Position numbers and translations under genes: made by a program. DNA of 64,000 bases from Rhizobium rhizoryzae (GTDB lineage Bacteria; Pseudomonadota; Alphaproteobacteria; Rhizobiales; Rhizobiaceae). Below, in pieces: positions 39,160 to 47,991 of this stretch (position 1 is its first letter; each line of letters opens with the position of its first letter). The notes below the pieces were generated by a model that saw nothing but the letters and a program-made list of their open reading frames with translations, had not been told where the DNA came from and did not search any database. The stretch lies in NCBI RefSeq assembly GCF_011046895.1, contig NZ_CP049249.1:902501-966500 (forward strand), read 5' to 3'.

Positions 39160-40755
39160 ATGACGATTGCCGATTTCATTATCGTTGGAGCGGGTCCGGC
39201 GGGGTGTGCGCTGGCCGCGGGCCTGGCAAAATCGAAACGTGCGCCGCAGGTCGTGCTGATCGAAGCAGGTGGCTCAGATCCATCGCTGTTTTCTCAGATT
39301 CCCTTGGGTCTTGCGACGCGTGTTCCCTGGAGAAACCGCGAGAACTATGCATTCGAAACGATCCCGCAGCCGGGCATGAACAACCGCAAAGGCTATGTGC
39401 CCCGTGGCCGTGGCCTCGGTGGTTCCAGCCTGATCAACGCCATGATCTACATTCGTGGGCAGCGTCAGGATTACGATCACTGGGCGGCCCTTGGGTGCAG
39501 AGGCTGGGGCTGGGCGGACGTGCTTCCATTCTTCAAGAGAGGCGAGACCAACAGCAGAGGCTCGGACGACCATCACGGAGGCGACGGTCCGCTGCGTATC
39601 ACAGATCTCACAGCGCCCGGAGCCGCGACTTACGCCTTCCTGGAAGCGGCAAAGCACTGCGGATTTCCACTCAATGAAGACTTCAACGGCGCAGATCAGG
39701 AAGGCGTCGGTCTCTATCAGGTCTTTCAGCATCAGGGAAAACGCTTCAATGCTGCAGAGGCCTACCTCGGTACCGCCCCCTATCCGCAAAACCTGCAGGT
39801 GATGACGAATATCGAGGTTGAGAGCGTGGTCTTCGAGCAACGGACAGCCGTCGGCGTAAAGATCAGGTCTGGCGGGAAAGAAACCGTGATACGGGCGAGG
39901 CGTGAAGTCATTCTATCCGCCGGTGCCATTGGCTCGCCACACCTTCTTCAGCTCTCCGGCATCGGACCGGGAGACGCTCTGCGCTCTCATGGCATTGACG
40001 TCGTCTACGATGCACCGGATGTTGGCGAAAATCTGCAGGACCATGTGGATTATGCTGCCAACATCCTGTCCCGATTAGACGGACTTGTGGGTTACACGCC
40101 AAAGGCGCTGGGCAATATCGCCAAGGCAGCCTTTGAGTACCGGAAGAGGACAGGGTTGCTGACCAGCAACGTTGCCGAGGCTGGAGGATTTGTTCGCAGC
40201 CGCCCGGAGGTCGACCGACCGGACCTGCAGCTGCATTTCTGTATTGGTCTCGTGGACGACCATGCGCGAAAAATGCATGTCGCGACCGGATATGCGCTCC
40301 ATGTCTGTGTATTGAGACCCGAGAGTCGCGGTCGCGTGACCCTTTCGTCCGGTCGCCCCAGTAGTAAACCTCTCATTGATCCCCGGTTCTTTTCCGACGA
40401 GAGAGATCTGGACCTTCTCGTGAGGGGCGCTCGGATCGTGCATGACATTGTCGAGGCGCCTCCACTTGCCGGTTCCGCATCACGTCCACTCTATCCGATC
40501 GATTTCACGAATGAGACTCAGGTGAAACAATTCGTCCGCGAACATGCAGATACGATCTATCACCCGGTCGGCACCTGCCGTATGGGAGGGAATGAGAGGT
40601 CTGTCGTTGACCCGACACTCAAGGTTCGGGGCGTGGATAGACTTCGGGTGGCAGATGCCTCCATCATGCCGACCCTGATCAGCGGCAATACGCAGGCGCC
40701 GTCCGCCATGATCGGCGAAAAGGCGGCCGCTCTTATTCTTGACGAGGCAGTTTAA
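39160..40755 (+). CDS. GMC-family FAD alcohol dehydrogenase
   Basis: 531 residues from ATG 39160 with a purine-rich GGGGGAC before it; the frame is open upstream across the operator. FAD fold: FIIVGAGPAGCALAAGL. GMC signatures: GRGLGGSSLINAMIYIRG and RREVILSAGAIGSPHLLQLSGIG; active-site region TIYHPVGTCRMG and SGNTQAPSAMIGEKAA. Choline-dehydrogenase/AlkJ-like enzymes oxidise alcohols to aldehydes and pass electrons to the membrane quinones. The next gene starts immediately after its stop codon and would oxidise the aldehyde. Choline itself is unlikely because the partner aldehyde dehydrogenase is not BetB-like. Confidence 0.9.
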   Translation: MTIADFIIVGAGPAGCALAAGLAKSKRAPQVVLIEAGGSDPSLFSQIPLGLATRVPWRNRENYAFETIPQPGMNNRKGYVPRGRGLGGSSLINAMIYIRGQRQDYDHWAALGCRGWGWADVLPFFKRGETNSRGSDDHHGGDGPLRITDLTAPGAATYAFLEAAKHCGFPLNEDFNGADQEGVGLYQVFQHQGKRFNAAEAYLGTAPYPQNLQVMTNIEVESVVFEQRTAVGVKIRSGGKETVIRARREVILSAGAIGSPHLLQLSGIGPGDALRSHGIDVVYDAPDVGENLQDHVDYAANILSRLDGLVGYTPKALGNIAKAAFEYRKRTGLLTSNVAEAGGFVRSRPEVDRPDLQLHFCIGLVDDHARKMHVATGYALHVCVLRPESRGRVTLSSGRPSSKPLIDPRFFSDERDLDLLVRGARIVHDIVEAPPLAGSASRPLYPIDFTNETQVKQFVREHADTIYHPVGTCRMGGNERSVVDPTLKVRGVDRLRVADASIMPTLISGNTQAPSAMIGEKAAALILDEAV

Positions 40756-42150
40756 GTGGCAGAGTTTCAGCAGGTCTTTCAATCGATGCACCTCGCCTCG
40801 CGGAGTGGACCCGAGGCGACCTATTCGGAACGCATCGACAGGCTTGGTCGACTGGAAAAACTGCTTTCTGACAATGTGGAAGCGCTTTGCAAAGCGATAT
40901 CCGCCGATTTCAACTGGCGATCGGATACGGAAACAAAGCTTCTGGAGATACTGCCGTTACTTCGCGGGATTCGCCATGCAAAACGGCATCTAGCGCGCTG
41001 GATGAAAGAGGAGCGGCGGAAGGTCGATCTGGCATTCCAGCCGTCAAGGGCATGGGTTCGCTACGAAGCGCTGGGTGTGGTGGGCATCATTGCGCCCTGG
41101 AACTACCCGCTTGCGCTTGCAATAGCGCCGCTGACGGACGCTCTGGCGGCAGGCAACAGGGTCATGGTCAAACCATCGGAACAGACGCCCAGCTTTTCGG
41201 ACCTGTTGGCGAAGCTAATTTCCGAAAACTTTGCCGCGGATGAGGTTTTCGTTGTCCTGGGGGATGTTTCGGTCGCTCAGGACTTTGCAAGACTGCCGTT
41301 CGATCATCTGCTCTTCACCGGATCGACAGAGGTCGGTCGATCGATCATGCGTGCGGCGTCGGACAACCTCACACCGGTCACACTCGAACTCGGAGGAAAA
41401 TCCCCAGCCATTGTTTACGAGGATTTTTCGATCGACGCCGCGGCTCGCTCCATCAGCTTCGGCAAGTTCATCAATGCGGGCCAAACTTGCATCGCGCCAG
41501 ACTACGCGCTCGTGCCCCGTCAGGGCGTTGACCAGTTTGTCGATGCTGTCATGAACCACGTGGCACAAGCCTATCCGAACCCGGCATCCAACCGGGACTA
41601 CACATCCATCATTTCCGAAAGGCATATGGTACGTCTCAGGAATGCTGTGCAAGAGGCAGAAGCCGCGGGAGCACGGGTTGTCCAGTATGCCGGAGAGACA
41701 CCCGATCGCGTGATGCTTTACCCGAAATTGGTCGTTGATCCGCCGCGCGACGGCCTGCTGATGCAGGAAGAAATCTTTGGGCCTGTGCTGCCCGTTGTCC
41801 CATACGACACGGTGGATGAGGTCATTGCTTTCGTGAATTCAAAGCCACGGCCGCTTGCTCTCTATCTGTTTACCGACAGTGAAGAGATGCAGTCAAAGAT
41901 CATCGGCAATTGCAAATCAGGCGGCGTAACCGTCAACGGCACTTTGCTGCATTACGCTATGGAAAACTTGCCTTTCGGCGGAATTGGACCAAGTGGCATG
42001 GGCGCCTATCACGGCAGGGACGGGTTTCGTCGGTTCAGTCACGCCCGCGCCGTCCATAAGATCGGCAAGATCAACATGTTTGAAAAGCTGGGTCCACCCT
42101 GGGGGCTCCTCCTTCGTCTGACATTGCGGATACTCGGCAATATCAGGTGA
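40756..42150 (+). CDS. Aldehyde dehydrogenase, coniferyl-aldehyde dehydrogenase (CalB) type
   Basis: 464 residues, start GTG 40756 directly abutting the TAA of the GMC gene. Catalytic residues: Asn116 in APWNYPL, Glu211 in LELGGKSP and Cys245 in AGQTCIAPDY. The N-terminal block (FQQVFQSMHLASRSG, ADFNWRSDTETKL) and the lack of the C-terminal oligomerisation arm are typical of the CalB/fatty-aldehyde group, which oxidises coniferyl and long-chain aldehydes to acids. A hydrophobic C-terminal end (PPWGLLLRLTLRIL) may touch the membrane, as in fatty aldehyde dehydrogenases. Together with the GMC enzyme it makes an alcohol-to-acid route. Confidence 0.9.
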   Translation: MAEFQQVFQSMHLASRSGPEATYSERIDRLGRLEKLLSDNVEALCKAISADFNWRSDTETKLLEILPLLRGIRHAKRHLARWMKEERRKVDLAFQPSRAWVRYEALGVVGIIAPWNYPLALAIAPLTDALAAGNRVMVKPSEQTPSFSDLLAKLISENFAADEVFVVLGDVSVAQDFARLPFDHLLFTGSTEVGRSIMRAASDNLTPVTLELGGKSPAIVYEDFSIDAAARSISFGKFINAGQTCIAPDYALVPRQGVDQFVDAVMNHVAQAYPNPASNRDYTSIISERHMVRLRNAVQEAEAAGARVVQYAGETPDRVMLYPKLVVDPPRDGLLMQEEIFGPVLPVVPYDTVDEVIAFVNSKPRPLALYLFTDSEEMQSKIIGNCKSGGVTVNGTLLHYAMENLPFGGIGPSGMGAYHGRDGFRRFSHARAVHKIGKINMFEKLGPPWGLLLRLTLRILGNIR

Positions 42151-42194
42151 AGCGCAATTGGCCGGACATATGCCAGGGTATGGAAGCCAAAAAA

Positions 42195-42261
42195 GCCTGC
42201 AGCATCTGGGGAGCTGCTGCAGGCCAGCGGTGAAAGGCTTGCGGGCGCACAGCCTTTCACC
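42195..42261. terminator. Two successive hairpins between aldehyde dehydrogenase and pseudoazurin genes
   Basis: Stem 1: GCCTGCAGCA (42195-42204) with TGCTGCAGGC (42215-42224). Stem 2: GGTGAAAGGCT (42229-42239) with AGCCTTTCACC (42251-42261). Both are perfect and lie between convergent genes, so one probably serves each direction. Confidence 0.65.
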
Positions 42262-42273
42262 AAGGTAGGCTCC

Positions 42274-42723
42274 CTAAAGACCGAGCGACGCAAGCCCGGC
42301 CAATACACGAGCCTTCGCCTTGTTCGGAAGATCGTTCGCTTTCACGGCGGCCAGATTTGCCGGAGCATCTCCCACGACGATGACACCTGCCATGCCCATG
42401 CCGACATGCGGCGCGCATTTCACAACATAGGCTCCCGGCAGATCAAGCGTCACCTTGACTTCTTCATTCATCTTGCCCTTGAAGGCCTGCGCTCCTGCGG
42501 GAATAAGATTTGCCACCGCTTCTGCGTTGTGGCTTTTGTCCGTCGGGGTGAAAATGACCGTGTCGCCGGGTGCCACCTTGATGGCTGCCGGCTCAAACAC
42601 CATGGCTCCGTCAGTGCCCTTGTTCAGCATTTGAACGTGATGTTCGGCAGCGTTTGCCAGACCGGCAAAGGCCATTGTCGCGGTGATAGCTGCAGCGTAC
42701 AGCGAGAAAATACGTGGGCTCAT
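42274..42723 (-). CDS. paz: Pseudoazurin (blue copper electron donor)
   Basis: 149 residues, start ATG 42723 with AAGGAGC before it. A Sec signal peptide ends at GLANA-AEHH. The type-1 copper ligands are visible: His in SHNAEAV, then Cys, His and Met in [28 protein letters not shown] is the usual cupredoxin strand. It carries electrons in the periplasm to the copper nitrite reductase NirK encoded 2 kb away. A TTG-N8-CAA box lies 73 bases upstream. Confidence 0.95.
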   Translation of the reverse strand: MSPRIFSLYAAAITATMAFAGLANAAEHHVQMLNKGTDGAMVFEPAAIKVAPGDTVIFTPTDKSHNAEAVANLIPAGAQAFKGKMNEEVKVTLDLPGAYVVKCAPHVGMGMAGVIVVGDAPANLAAVKANDLPNKAKARVLAGLASLGL

Positions 42724-42795
42724 TGTCTTGCTCCTTCAGGAAGGTCGGTTGCGACCTTGAATGGCAGGAGAATAGCTGGACTGTCAGAACCGTCT

Positions 42796-42809
42796 TTGCG
42801 CAATGGCAA
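42796..42809. promoter_or_regulatory. NnrR/FNR-type box upstream of paz
   Basis: TTGCGCAATGGCAA fits TTG-N8-CAA; the left half TTGCG is the exact NnrR half-site. It lies 73-86 bases before the paz start on the minus strand. Confidence 0.6.
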
Positions 42810-42836
42810 AGAGCAGGACGGATTGGGCCACAGCGC

Positions 42837-43535
42837 TCAAAGCTTGGCACTGTCGGCAAGAGCCTGAAGGCGGGTCACATCACGAACCGTCAATTTCTGA
42901 CGCCCGCCTTCCACAAGACCATCACCTTCCCAGGCACTGAGGATGCGCGAGACAGTATGAAGGGTGGTACCGGTCATTTCGGCAATGTCCTGGCGTGTGA
43001 TCGGAAAGTCGATGCGAATACCGCCTTCGGCAGCCCTCCCGGCCTGTTTGGTCAACCGCAGAACGGCATGCGCGACGCGACGCTCGACCTCCTGCGTCGA
43101 CATTTCTCGAATTCGCGTATGCGCCTCCTCGAGACGCGCGCCGATGGTGTTCAACGCACTAGCAGCAAGAACGGGGCTGCGATCGATGAAATGCGGCCAG
43201 AGATCGGTCGGCCAACAAATCGTAAGGCTCTCGATGACGCTGAGGGCGGTGCCGGGGTAATCAGGCCTTCGTAACGCTTTTGCAAAGCCGAACAGGTCGC
43301 CCGGATGCACAACGCGCACGATGATCTGCTGACCATCCGGTGTCACCTGTGTGACCTTCAGGCGACCGTTCAGCAGCAGAAAGAAATGCGAGGCAGGTGC
43401 GCCCTGCTCAAAAACCGCCTCACCGGAAGGCACCCGTCGTGTGATAGCGCGCGAAAGCAGTTCTTCGATTTCCACATCGGGCATTTTCTCGAAAAGAGCG
43501 AATGAGCGAAGAACGCTCTTGTCAATTTTTACCAC
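42837..43535 (-). CDS. nnrR: Crp/Fnr-family regulator, NnrR-like
   Basis: 232 residues if started at GTG 43535, which has GGGGGAAC before it; the frame runs on to ATG 43589 with 18 extra residues and no ribosome site. An N-terminal cyclic-nucleotide-like beta roll (GEAVFEQGAPASHFFLLLNGRLKVTQVTPDGQ) precedes a long helix and a Crp-type helix-turn-helix (ITRQDIAEMTGTTLHTVSRILSAWE). No FNR-type cysteine cluster is seen in the N-terminus, as in NnrR/DNR proteins that respond to NO through haem. Location between paz and nirVK makes it the likely controller of the denitrification boxes. The symbol is by context. Confidence 0.78.
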   Translation of the reverse strand: MVKIDKSVLRSFALFEKMPDVEIEELLSRAITRRVPSGEAVFEQGAPASHFFLLLNGRLKVTQVTPDGQQIIVRVVHPGDLFGFAKALRRPDYPGTALSVIESLTICWPTDLWPHFIDRSPVLAASALNTIGARLEEAHTRIREMSTQEVERRVAHAVLRLTKQAGRAAEGGIRIDFPITRQDIAEMTGTTLHTVSRILSAWEGDGLVEGGRQKLTVRDVTRLQALADSAKL

Positions 43536-43616
43536 GACCGTTCCCCCGGCTGAGGCCCATAAGGGCCCAAAGTCGGGGCACTTTAGCATGCAGGAATGAG
43601 TGCGATTTGTTAGAGA

Positions 43617-44504
43617 TCAAATCCAGTCGGGCAGATGTCGCCGCAAGCGGGCAAGCCATGGCTCATCCCGCACAAGGCGAAAGCCGAGGTTTGCAGGGGG
43701 TGTTCCAACCGCGCAGCCGCCGGATTTCGGTTCGCGCACAAAGGAACTCATGGGAGAACGATGCCTGCCCACCGTCACATAGACGCCGCAGGCCACATCC
43801 TGCTTTGTGGCACCGGCATTGCTGCCAAGCTCCACGCGCCTGTGACAGGTTGAGGTCCACTCCCAGATATTACCTGCAAAATCTGCGAGCCCGCTTTCCG
43901 CTTCACCAAATGAACCGGCTGGTTGCGGGCGTGCATCCATGGGTTTGCGACGTGTCTCACGATCATAATCGGCAAGCCAGCGAATGGCGGGATTGGTAGT
44001 ATCAGTATCCACGCCCAGCGCATCATCAGGAAATTTCTCTCCTGCCGCCATGGCCATTTCACGATCCGTTGGCAGACGCCATTGCTCGCCCGTGGCCTCA
44101 CTCAGCCAGGCGGCATAGGCCGTCGCATCATCAAAGCTCATGCCGGTGGCGGGGAAATTGCTCCGCGCCGACACGGAGCGATCCGCAGGATTGCAGCGCC
44201 TTACTTCTACACAGCGTTCATAGTCCGCTTCGCTGACCTGATATTTCATGATGGTCAGCGGAATGCCTTTGCCTTCCACTTTCAGCAAGGGTGCATTGAC
44301 CGCAAAGCCGTTGCGATAGAATTCGCCATCCTGCCGGTAGGAGAATTCGTGCGGCAGAACCGAGATCGTCGGTGATGACTCTACGCTGCTATCTCTGGCA
44401 GCGAACGTCAGGCTTTTGACCTGTGAGGCCACGCCACCGGACAAGGCCACAAGCAGAATTGCTGGAAGGGCAATGGATCTGATCGAGCTTGTTCCGGTGG
44501 TCAT
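43617..44504 (-). CDS. nirV: NirV, formylglycine-generating-enzyme-like protein
   Basis: 295 residues, start ATG 44504. An N-terminal hydrophobic segment (ALPAILLVALSGGVAS) serves as signal or anchor, followed by a SUMF1/FGE-type domain: FRNGF-like FYRNGFAVNAP, YERCVEVRRC, NFPATGMSFDDATAYAAWLSEATGEQWRLPTDREMAMAAG and the end GFRLVRDE. NirV is regularly linked with nirK; its chemistry is not firmly known, possibly copper-site or quinone-partner maturation. It is downstream of nirK on the same transcript, separated by a hairpin. Confidence 0.9.
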   Translation of the reverse strand: MTTGTSSIRSIALPAILLVALSGGVASQVKSLTFAARDSSVESSPTISVLPHEFSYRQDGEFYRNGFAVNAPLLKVEGKGIPLTIMKYQVSEADYERCVEVRRCNPADRSVSARSNFPATGMSFDDATAYAAWLSEATGEQWRLPTDREMAMAAGEKFPDDALGVDTDTTNPAIRWLADYDRETRRKPMDARPQPAGSFGEAESGLADFAGNIWEWTSTCHRRVELGSNAGATKQDVACGVYVTVGRHRSPMSSFVREPKSGGCAVGTPPANLGFRLVRDEPWLARLRRHLPDWI

Positions 44505-44528
44505 GCCGCACCTGTTTTAACCTTGAGG

Positions 44529-44551
44529 CTCTCCGCACCAGATGCGGAGAG
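44529..44551 (-). other. Hairpin in the nirK-nirV gap
   Basis: CTCTCCGCA (44529-44537) pairs with TGCGGAGAG (44543-44551), loop CCAGA. No T-run follows on the minus strand, so it may reduce read-through or protect nirK mRNA rather than end transcription. Confidence 0.5.
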
Positions 44552-44574
44552 TAATTTCGATTTCGGACAAAGGG

Positions 44575-45708
44575 TCAATGTGTGTTGGGCGAAAGCACTG
44601 CGGTCATCAGATCATTGTTCCATTGACCTTCGACCTTGAAATGGGCGGCAGCACCCTTCTCGAATGCCTCGATAAGATTATGGTTCACATAGGCATAGAT
44701 GCCCGGCTGCTGGAACGTGTAGAGCGCAGCCCCGGCGGCACCGCCTGGAATGAACCATGTTTCCTGATCGAGTTCCGGCGGATTGGCAAACTTGCCGGTT
44801 GCCCAGACATAATCCCCATGCCCACCGATCAGGTGCGGGCGCGTATCGCGATTGGCCTGCGAATGGAGGATCAGAACCTTCTCGCCGACTTTGGCCTTCA
44901 GGGCGTTCTCGCCAGTCAGAGCTCCCACCTTACCGTTGAACACGATGTGGCTTGGCGTCAGCGTCCGCATCACCTCGAGCACATCGGCATAGGCGTCGCC
45001 GTGGCTTTCGTATTTCTTGTATTCGCCGTTTGCATCGCGGGGAACGTAGAAATCCTGTTCGCCGACGTAATAGGCGCGGTCATAGGTAATATCCTGACCC
45101 TTGTGATCCTTTAGGCCCTCGCGCGGCAGAACCATAATTGCACCGTTCATGCCCGAGGTGACATGCCACGGAACCATGCCGGGAGGTGCGCAGTGGTAGA
45201 CGAAGACGCCGGCCTTCGTTGCCTTGAAGCGCATGATCGCCTTTTCGCCGGGGTTTACGACCGTCAAGGCGCCGCCACCCAGCGCACCCGTTGCCGAATG
45301 GAAATCGATATTGTGTTGCAGGGTGTTCGTATCGGGATTGACCAGCGTCAGTTCGACATAGTCGTCCTGATGGACCACGATCATGGGGCCAGGCACCGAG
45401 CCATCGAAGGTCATGGCATGCACTTCGGTTCCGGCATCATCAACGATGATCTTCTTTTCCTCGATCGTCAGGGTGACTTCGTAGATCTTGGGCGCACCTT
45501 CAGCCTTCTGCGTATGCGGGTGAACGAAGGGAGGCTTGACCAGAGCAAGCTTCACCCGCTCAAGCTTGGAGAGGTCCGGTTGGCGCGGAACCGTTGCAAC
45601 GGGGTTTGCGGCCTTCGTCGCCGTGGCCGCAACCAGCGGCACGATTGCGCTGGCGAATGCGGCACCGCCCAACATGGTACGTCTGGTCAGTTCAAAATTT
45701 CTGGGCAT
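44575..45708 (-). CDS. nirK: Copper-containing nitrite reductase
   Basis: 377 residues from ATG 45708 with CAGGAG before it. A twin-arginine signal ([12 protein letters not shown] at 8-19) directs export of the folded enzyme. Two cupredoxin domains with copper ligands: [14 protein letters not shown], then [23 protein letters not shown] (type-1 Cys, His and Met), and a late His in [14 protein letters not shown]. It reduces nitrite to NO in the periplasm, with pseudoazurin as donor. Divergent from nnrS across one TTG-N8-CAA box; nirV is co-transcribed. Confidence 0.97.
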   Translation of the reverse strand: MPRNFELTRRTMLGGAAFASAIVPLVAATATKAANPVATVPRQPDLSKLERVKLALVKPPFVHPHTQKAEGAPKIYEVTLTIEEKKIIVDDAGTEVHAMTFDGSVPGPMIVVHQDDYVELTLVNPDTNTLQHNIDFHSATGALGGGALTVVNPGEKAIMRFKATKAGVFVYHCAPPGMVPWHVTSGMNGAIMVLPREGLKDHKGQDITYDRAYYVGEQDFYVPRDANGEYKKYESHGDAYADVLEVMRTLTPSHIVFNGKVGALTGENALKAKVGEKVLILHSQANRDTRPHLIGGHGDYVWATGKFANPPELDQETWFIPGGAAGAALYTFQQPGIYAYVNHNLIEAFEKGAAAHFKVEGQWNNDLMTAVLSPNTH

Positions 45709-45825
45709 CGACTTGGTCTCCTGTCTGGAACGGAGCAGTGCCGTTCTTCGAGACAGATAAAAACCCAATTCGAACCGTCGCTCTTTGCTCCAAAACAACA
45801 AGCTCGATCTATTTCTTCTCAGTAA

Positions 45826-45839
45826 TTGTCATTGCGCAA
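45826..45839. promoter_or_regulatory. NnrR/FNR-type box between nirK and nnrS
   Basis: TTGTCATTGCGCAA fits TTG-N8-CAA with an exact CGCAA right half. It is 118 bases before nirK and 53 bases before nnrS and could serve both. Confidence 0.65.
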
Positions 45840-45891
45840 AGAACAGACGCGCCAGAATATTAGCATTGCTCTCATATTCAGGAGCAATCAC

Positions 45892-47115
45892 ATGACACAT
45901 GCAGCACAGAATGCGGATGCTGGCACGATCAGAACAATCCGCGGCCTTTCGCCCAACCAGCTCACGCTGTTTTCCTACGGGTTTCGACCTTTTTTCCTGG
46001 GAGCAGTCATCTGGGCCCTCATCACCATGGCACTGTGGCTTCTGGTACTAAGAGGCACGATCGAGGTCGCCGGGGATTATGGGCTCAAAGCCTGGCACGC
46101 CCACGAAATGCTTTTCGGCTTCGGTTCAGCAGTGCTCGCCGGCTTTCTGCTGACAGCTATTCCAAACTGGACGGGAAGGCTGCCCGTCTCGGGTCTGCCT
46201 TTGGCTGGTCTCTTTGGTCTCTGGGCCATCGGGCGGCTATCGCTTTTGCTGGTCCCGCTGGTGGGTGCGCTTCCAGCAGCGGCGCTAGAGGCGCTTTTTC
46301 TTCCGGCCTTATTCTTCATCTGCGCCCGTGAAATCATCGCCGGACGCAAATGGGCGGATTTGAAGGTTCTTGCCGGTGTAGCCGCGCTAACCCTCGCCAA
46401 TCTCTGCTTCCATCTCGAAGTCATTCTATGGCAGGGACCGGATCATTCCGCGCGCCTTGCCGTCTCTGCCTATGTCATGCTGATCATCATCATCGGCGGG
46501 CGGATTTTACCAAGCTTTACTCGCAACTGGCTGAACAAGCAGGGCCGCACGGATTTCCCGACACCGTTCAATGGCTTCGATAAAGCGGCCATCTTGGTAA
46601 GCCTGCCAGCCCTTGGCCTCTGGGTCGCGCTCCCGAATGCACTTGCAACAGCAATCTTCGCCGTTCTGGCCGCAGACTTGCATATTGTGCGGCTGATCCG
46701 GTGGCGCGGCTGGACGACAGCAAGCGATCCGATCGTGGTCGTGCTCCACATCGCCTATGCCTTTGTGGCGCTCGGCTTTTTTGCGATTGCAGGCGCGGCG
46801 CTGGATCTGCTTGAACCGACCGCGGCACTGCATATCCTGACAGTCGGCACGATCACGTCCATGATGCTGGCGGTGATGACACGCGCTACCCGTGGCCACA
46901 CAGGTCGCGAATTGAAAGCGTCGCGCATGACGTGCATCAGCTACACCGCGTTGTTCCTCTGCGCACTCGTGCGACCGCTTTCAACGCTTTTTCCCGCTCA
47001 CCTGCCTGAGATCTACGGACTGGCGGGACTGTTGTGGCTCACGGCTCTTGGACTGTATCTGGTTGAATATGGCCCGATGCTGGCCTTCAAACGCAGGCAG
47101 CCGCTTCACCGCTGA
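45892..47115 (+). CDS. nnrS: NnrS family haem-copper membrane protein
   Basis: 407 residues from ATG 45892, with AGGAGC seven bases before. About twelve membrane helices with the family histidines, for example KAWHAHEMLFGFG near residue 68 and LPSFTRNWLNKQG in the middle. NnrS proteins protect cells from NO stress, reportedly by limiting iron-nitrosyl complexes. Its place divergent from nirK under the same box fits expression together with nitrite reduction. A bidirectional terminator follows. Confidence 0.93.
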   Translation: MTHAAQNADAGTIRTIRGLSPNQLTLFSYGFRPFFLGAVIWALITMALWLLVLRGTIEVAGDYGLKAWHAHEMLFGFGSAVLAGFLLTAIPNWTGRLPVSGLPLAGLFGLWAIGRLSLLLVPLVGALPAAALEALFLPALFFICAREIIAGRKWADLKVLAGVAALTLANLCFHLEVILWQGPDHSARLAVSAYVMLIIIIGGRILPSFTRNWLNKQGRTDFPTPFNGFDKAAILVSLPALGLWVALPNALATAIFAVLAADLHIVRLIRWRGWTTASDPIVVVLHIAYAFVALGFFAIAGAALDLLEPTAALHILTVGTITSMMLAVMTRATRGHTGRELKASRMTCISYTALFLCALVRPLSTLFPAHLPEIYGLAGLLWLTALGLYLVEYGPMLAFKRRQPLHR

Positions 47116-47134
47116 GCTAAAAAAGGATCCATAG

Positions 47135-47172
47135 AAAATGCCGCGTTTTCCACTGGAAGGCGCGGCATTTTT
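47135..47172. terminator. Bidirectional rho-independent terminator
   Basis: AAAATGCCGCG (47135-47145) pairs with CGCGGCATTTT (47161-47171). The stem is GC-rich at the base of the loop and flanked by A and T runs, so both convergent genes (nnrS and the DUF59 gene) end in U-tracts. Confidence 0.85.
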
Positions 47173-47191
47173 GTTGTCAGGAATAAACCAT

Positions 47192-47476
47192 TCAGGCTCG
47201 TATCATCGAGGGGTTCCATTCGGGCTCGTAGGTCAGCTCAACATCAACCGCATCCACATGCCCCTGCTCCAGAACCCGCTGACGCACGGCTTCTGTCAGA
47301 AACCCGGCAGCGGGGCAGCCACGGGCGGTCGTAGTCATCAAAATATGCGCCTGTCGTTCACCACGCATCTCGATCTTGTAGATAAGACCGAGATCAACGA
47401 TGCTCATGGCCGCTTCCGGGTCCATGACCGTGCAAAGGCTTTGCTCGATAAGTTGACTGACCAAAGGTTCAGACAT
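47192..47476 (-). CDS. DUF59/MIP18-family metal-sulfur assembly protein
   Basis: 94 residues from ATG 47476, overlapping the previous stop by eight bases. The pattern VMDPEAAMSIVDLGLIYKIEM, then MTTTARGCPAAGFLTEAVRQRV and VDVELTYEPEWNPSMI, matches the PaaD/SufT family of Fe-S carrier or assembly factors. The conserved Cys in RGCP is present. Last gene of the accessory module downstream of nor; it may help metallate the membrane or DUF2249 proteins encoded upstream. Confidence 0.85.
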   Translation of the reverse strand: MSEPLVSQLIEQSLCTVMDPEAAMSIVDLGLIYKIEMRGERQAHILMTTTARGCPAAGFLTEAVRQRVLEQGHVDAVDVELTYEPEWNPSMIRA

Positions 47477-47987
47477 CGCGGTTCCCCTCCCCCCGCCTGA
47501 CCAGCATGCGAAACACGGTGCCGGTTTCATCGTGATTGCCAACCCACTGGTGGCCGCGCCGCTGCAACTCCGGAAACAGGAAGACCGGCTCTCGCGACAA
47601 AAGGGCAAAGAGAACCTCGCCCGGCTGCATTCCTTCCAGTTCGGCCAGGATTCGAACCATGGGCTGGGGAGGGTCGAGATCCGTCAGGTCCAGTTCCAGC
47701 ACTGCTTCAGGCCAGATATCGGCGCTTGCGGCATCCTGGGAATGGGCCACACTTGCCGCCGCAGGCAGGAAGCAGACCTCGTAGTCTCCGCCGCCCAGTT
47801 CCCGCACCTGATGGCTGAAGCCTCGCCTGCGCATGACGTTGAACAGCGGCTCTGGCCGAAACGGTGCCAGCAACCGCAGGCCTTGCTGCGGCGAAAGCGC
47901 CTCTACGGCACTCATGATCTGGGGAAAGGGTTCGACCCCATTCGCCAGCAGCGGACGCACGTCCAGTTCTGCGAAATCCTGTGCCAT
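47469..47987 (-). CDS. Tandem DUF2249-domain protein
   Basis: 172 residues from ATG 47987; the frame is open further but the family sequence starts AQDFAELDVRPLLANG. Two DUF2249 repeats: about 5-75 (LDVRPLLANG, LRLLAPFRPEPLFNVMRRRGFSH) and about 95-165 (LDLTDLDPPQPMVRILAEL, LLSREPVFLFPELQRRGHQW). DUF2249 is a small TusA-like fold common in denitrification and hemerythrin loci; the function is not established. Neighbours are the polytopic protein at 47992 and the DUF59 gene. Confidence 0.82.
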   Translation of the reverse strand: MAQDFAELDVRPLLANGVEPFPQIMSAVEALSPQQGLRLLAPFRPEPLFNVMRRRGFSHQVRELGGGDYEVCFLPAAASVAHSQDAASADIWPEAVLELDLTDLDPPQPMVRILAELEGMQPGEVLFALLSREPVFLFPELQRRGHQWVGNHDETGTVFRMLVRRGEGNRDV

Positions 47988-47991
47988 GGCA

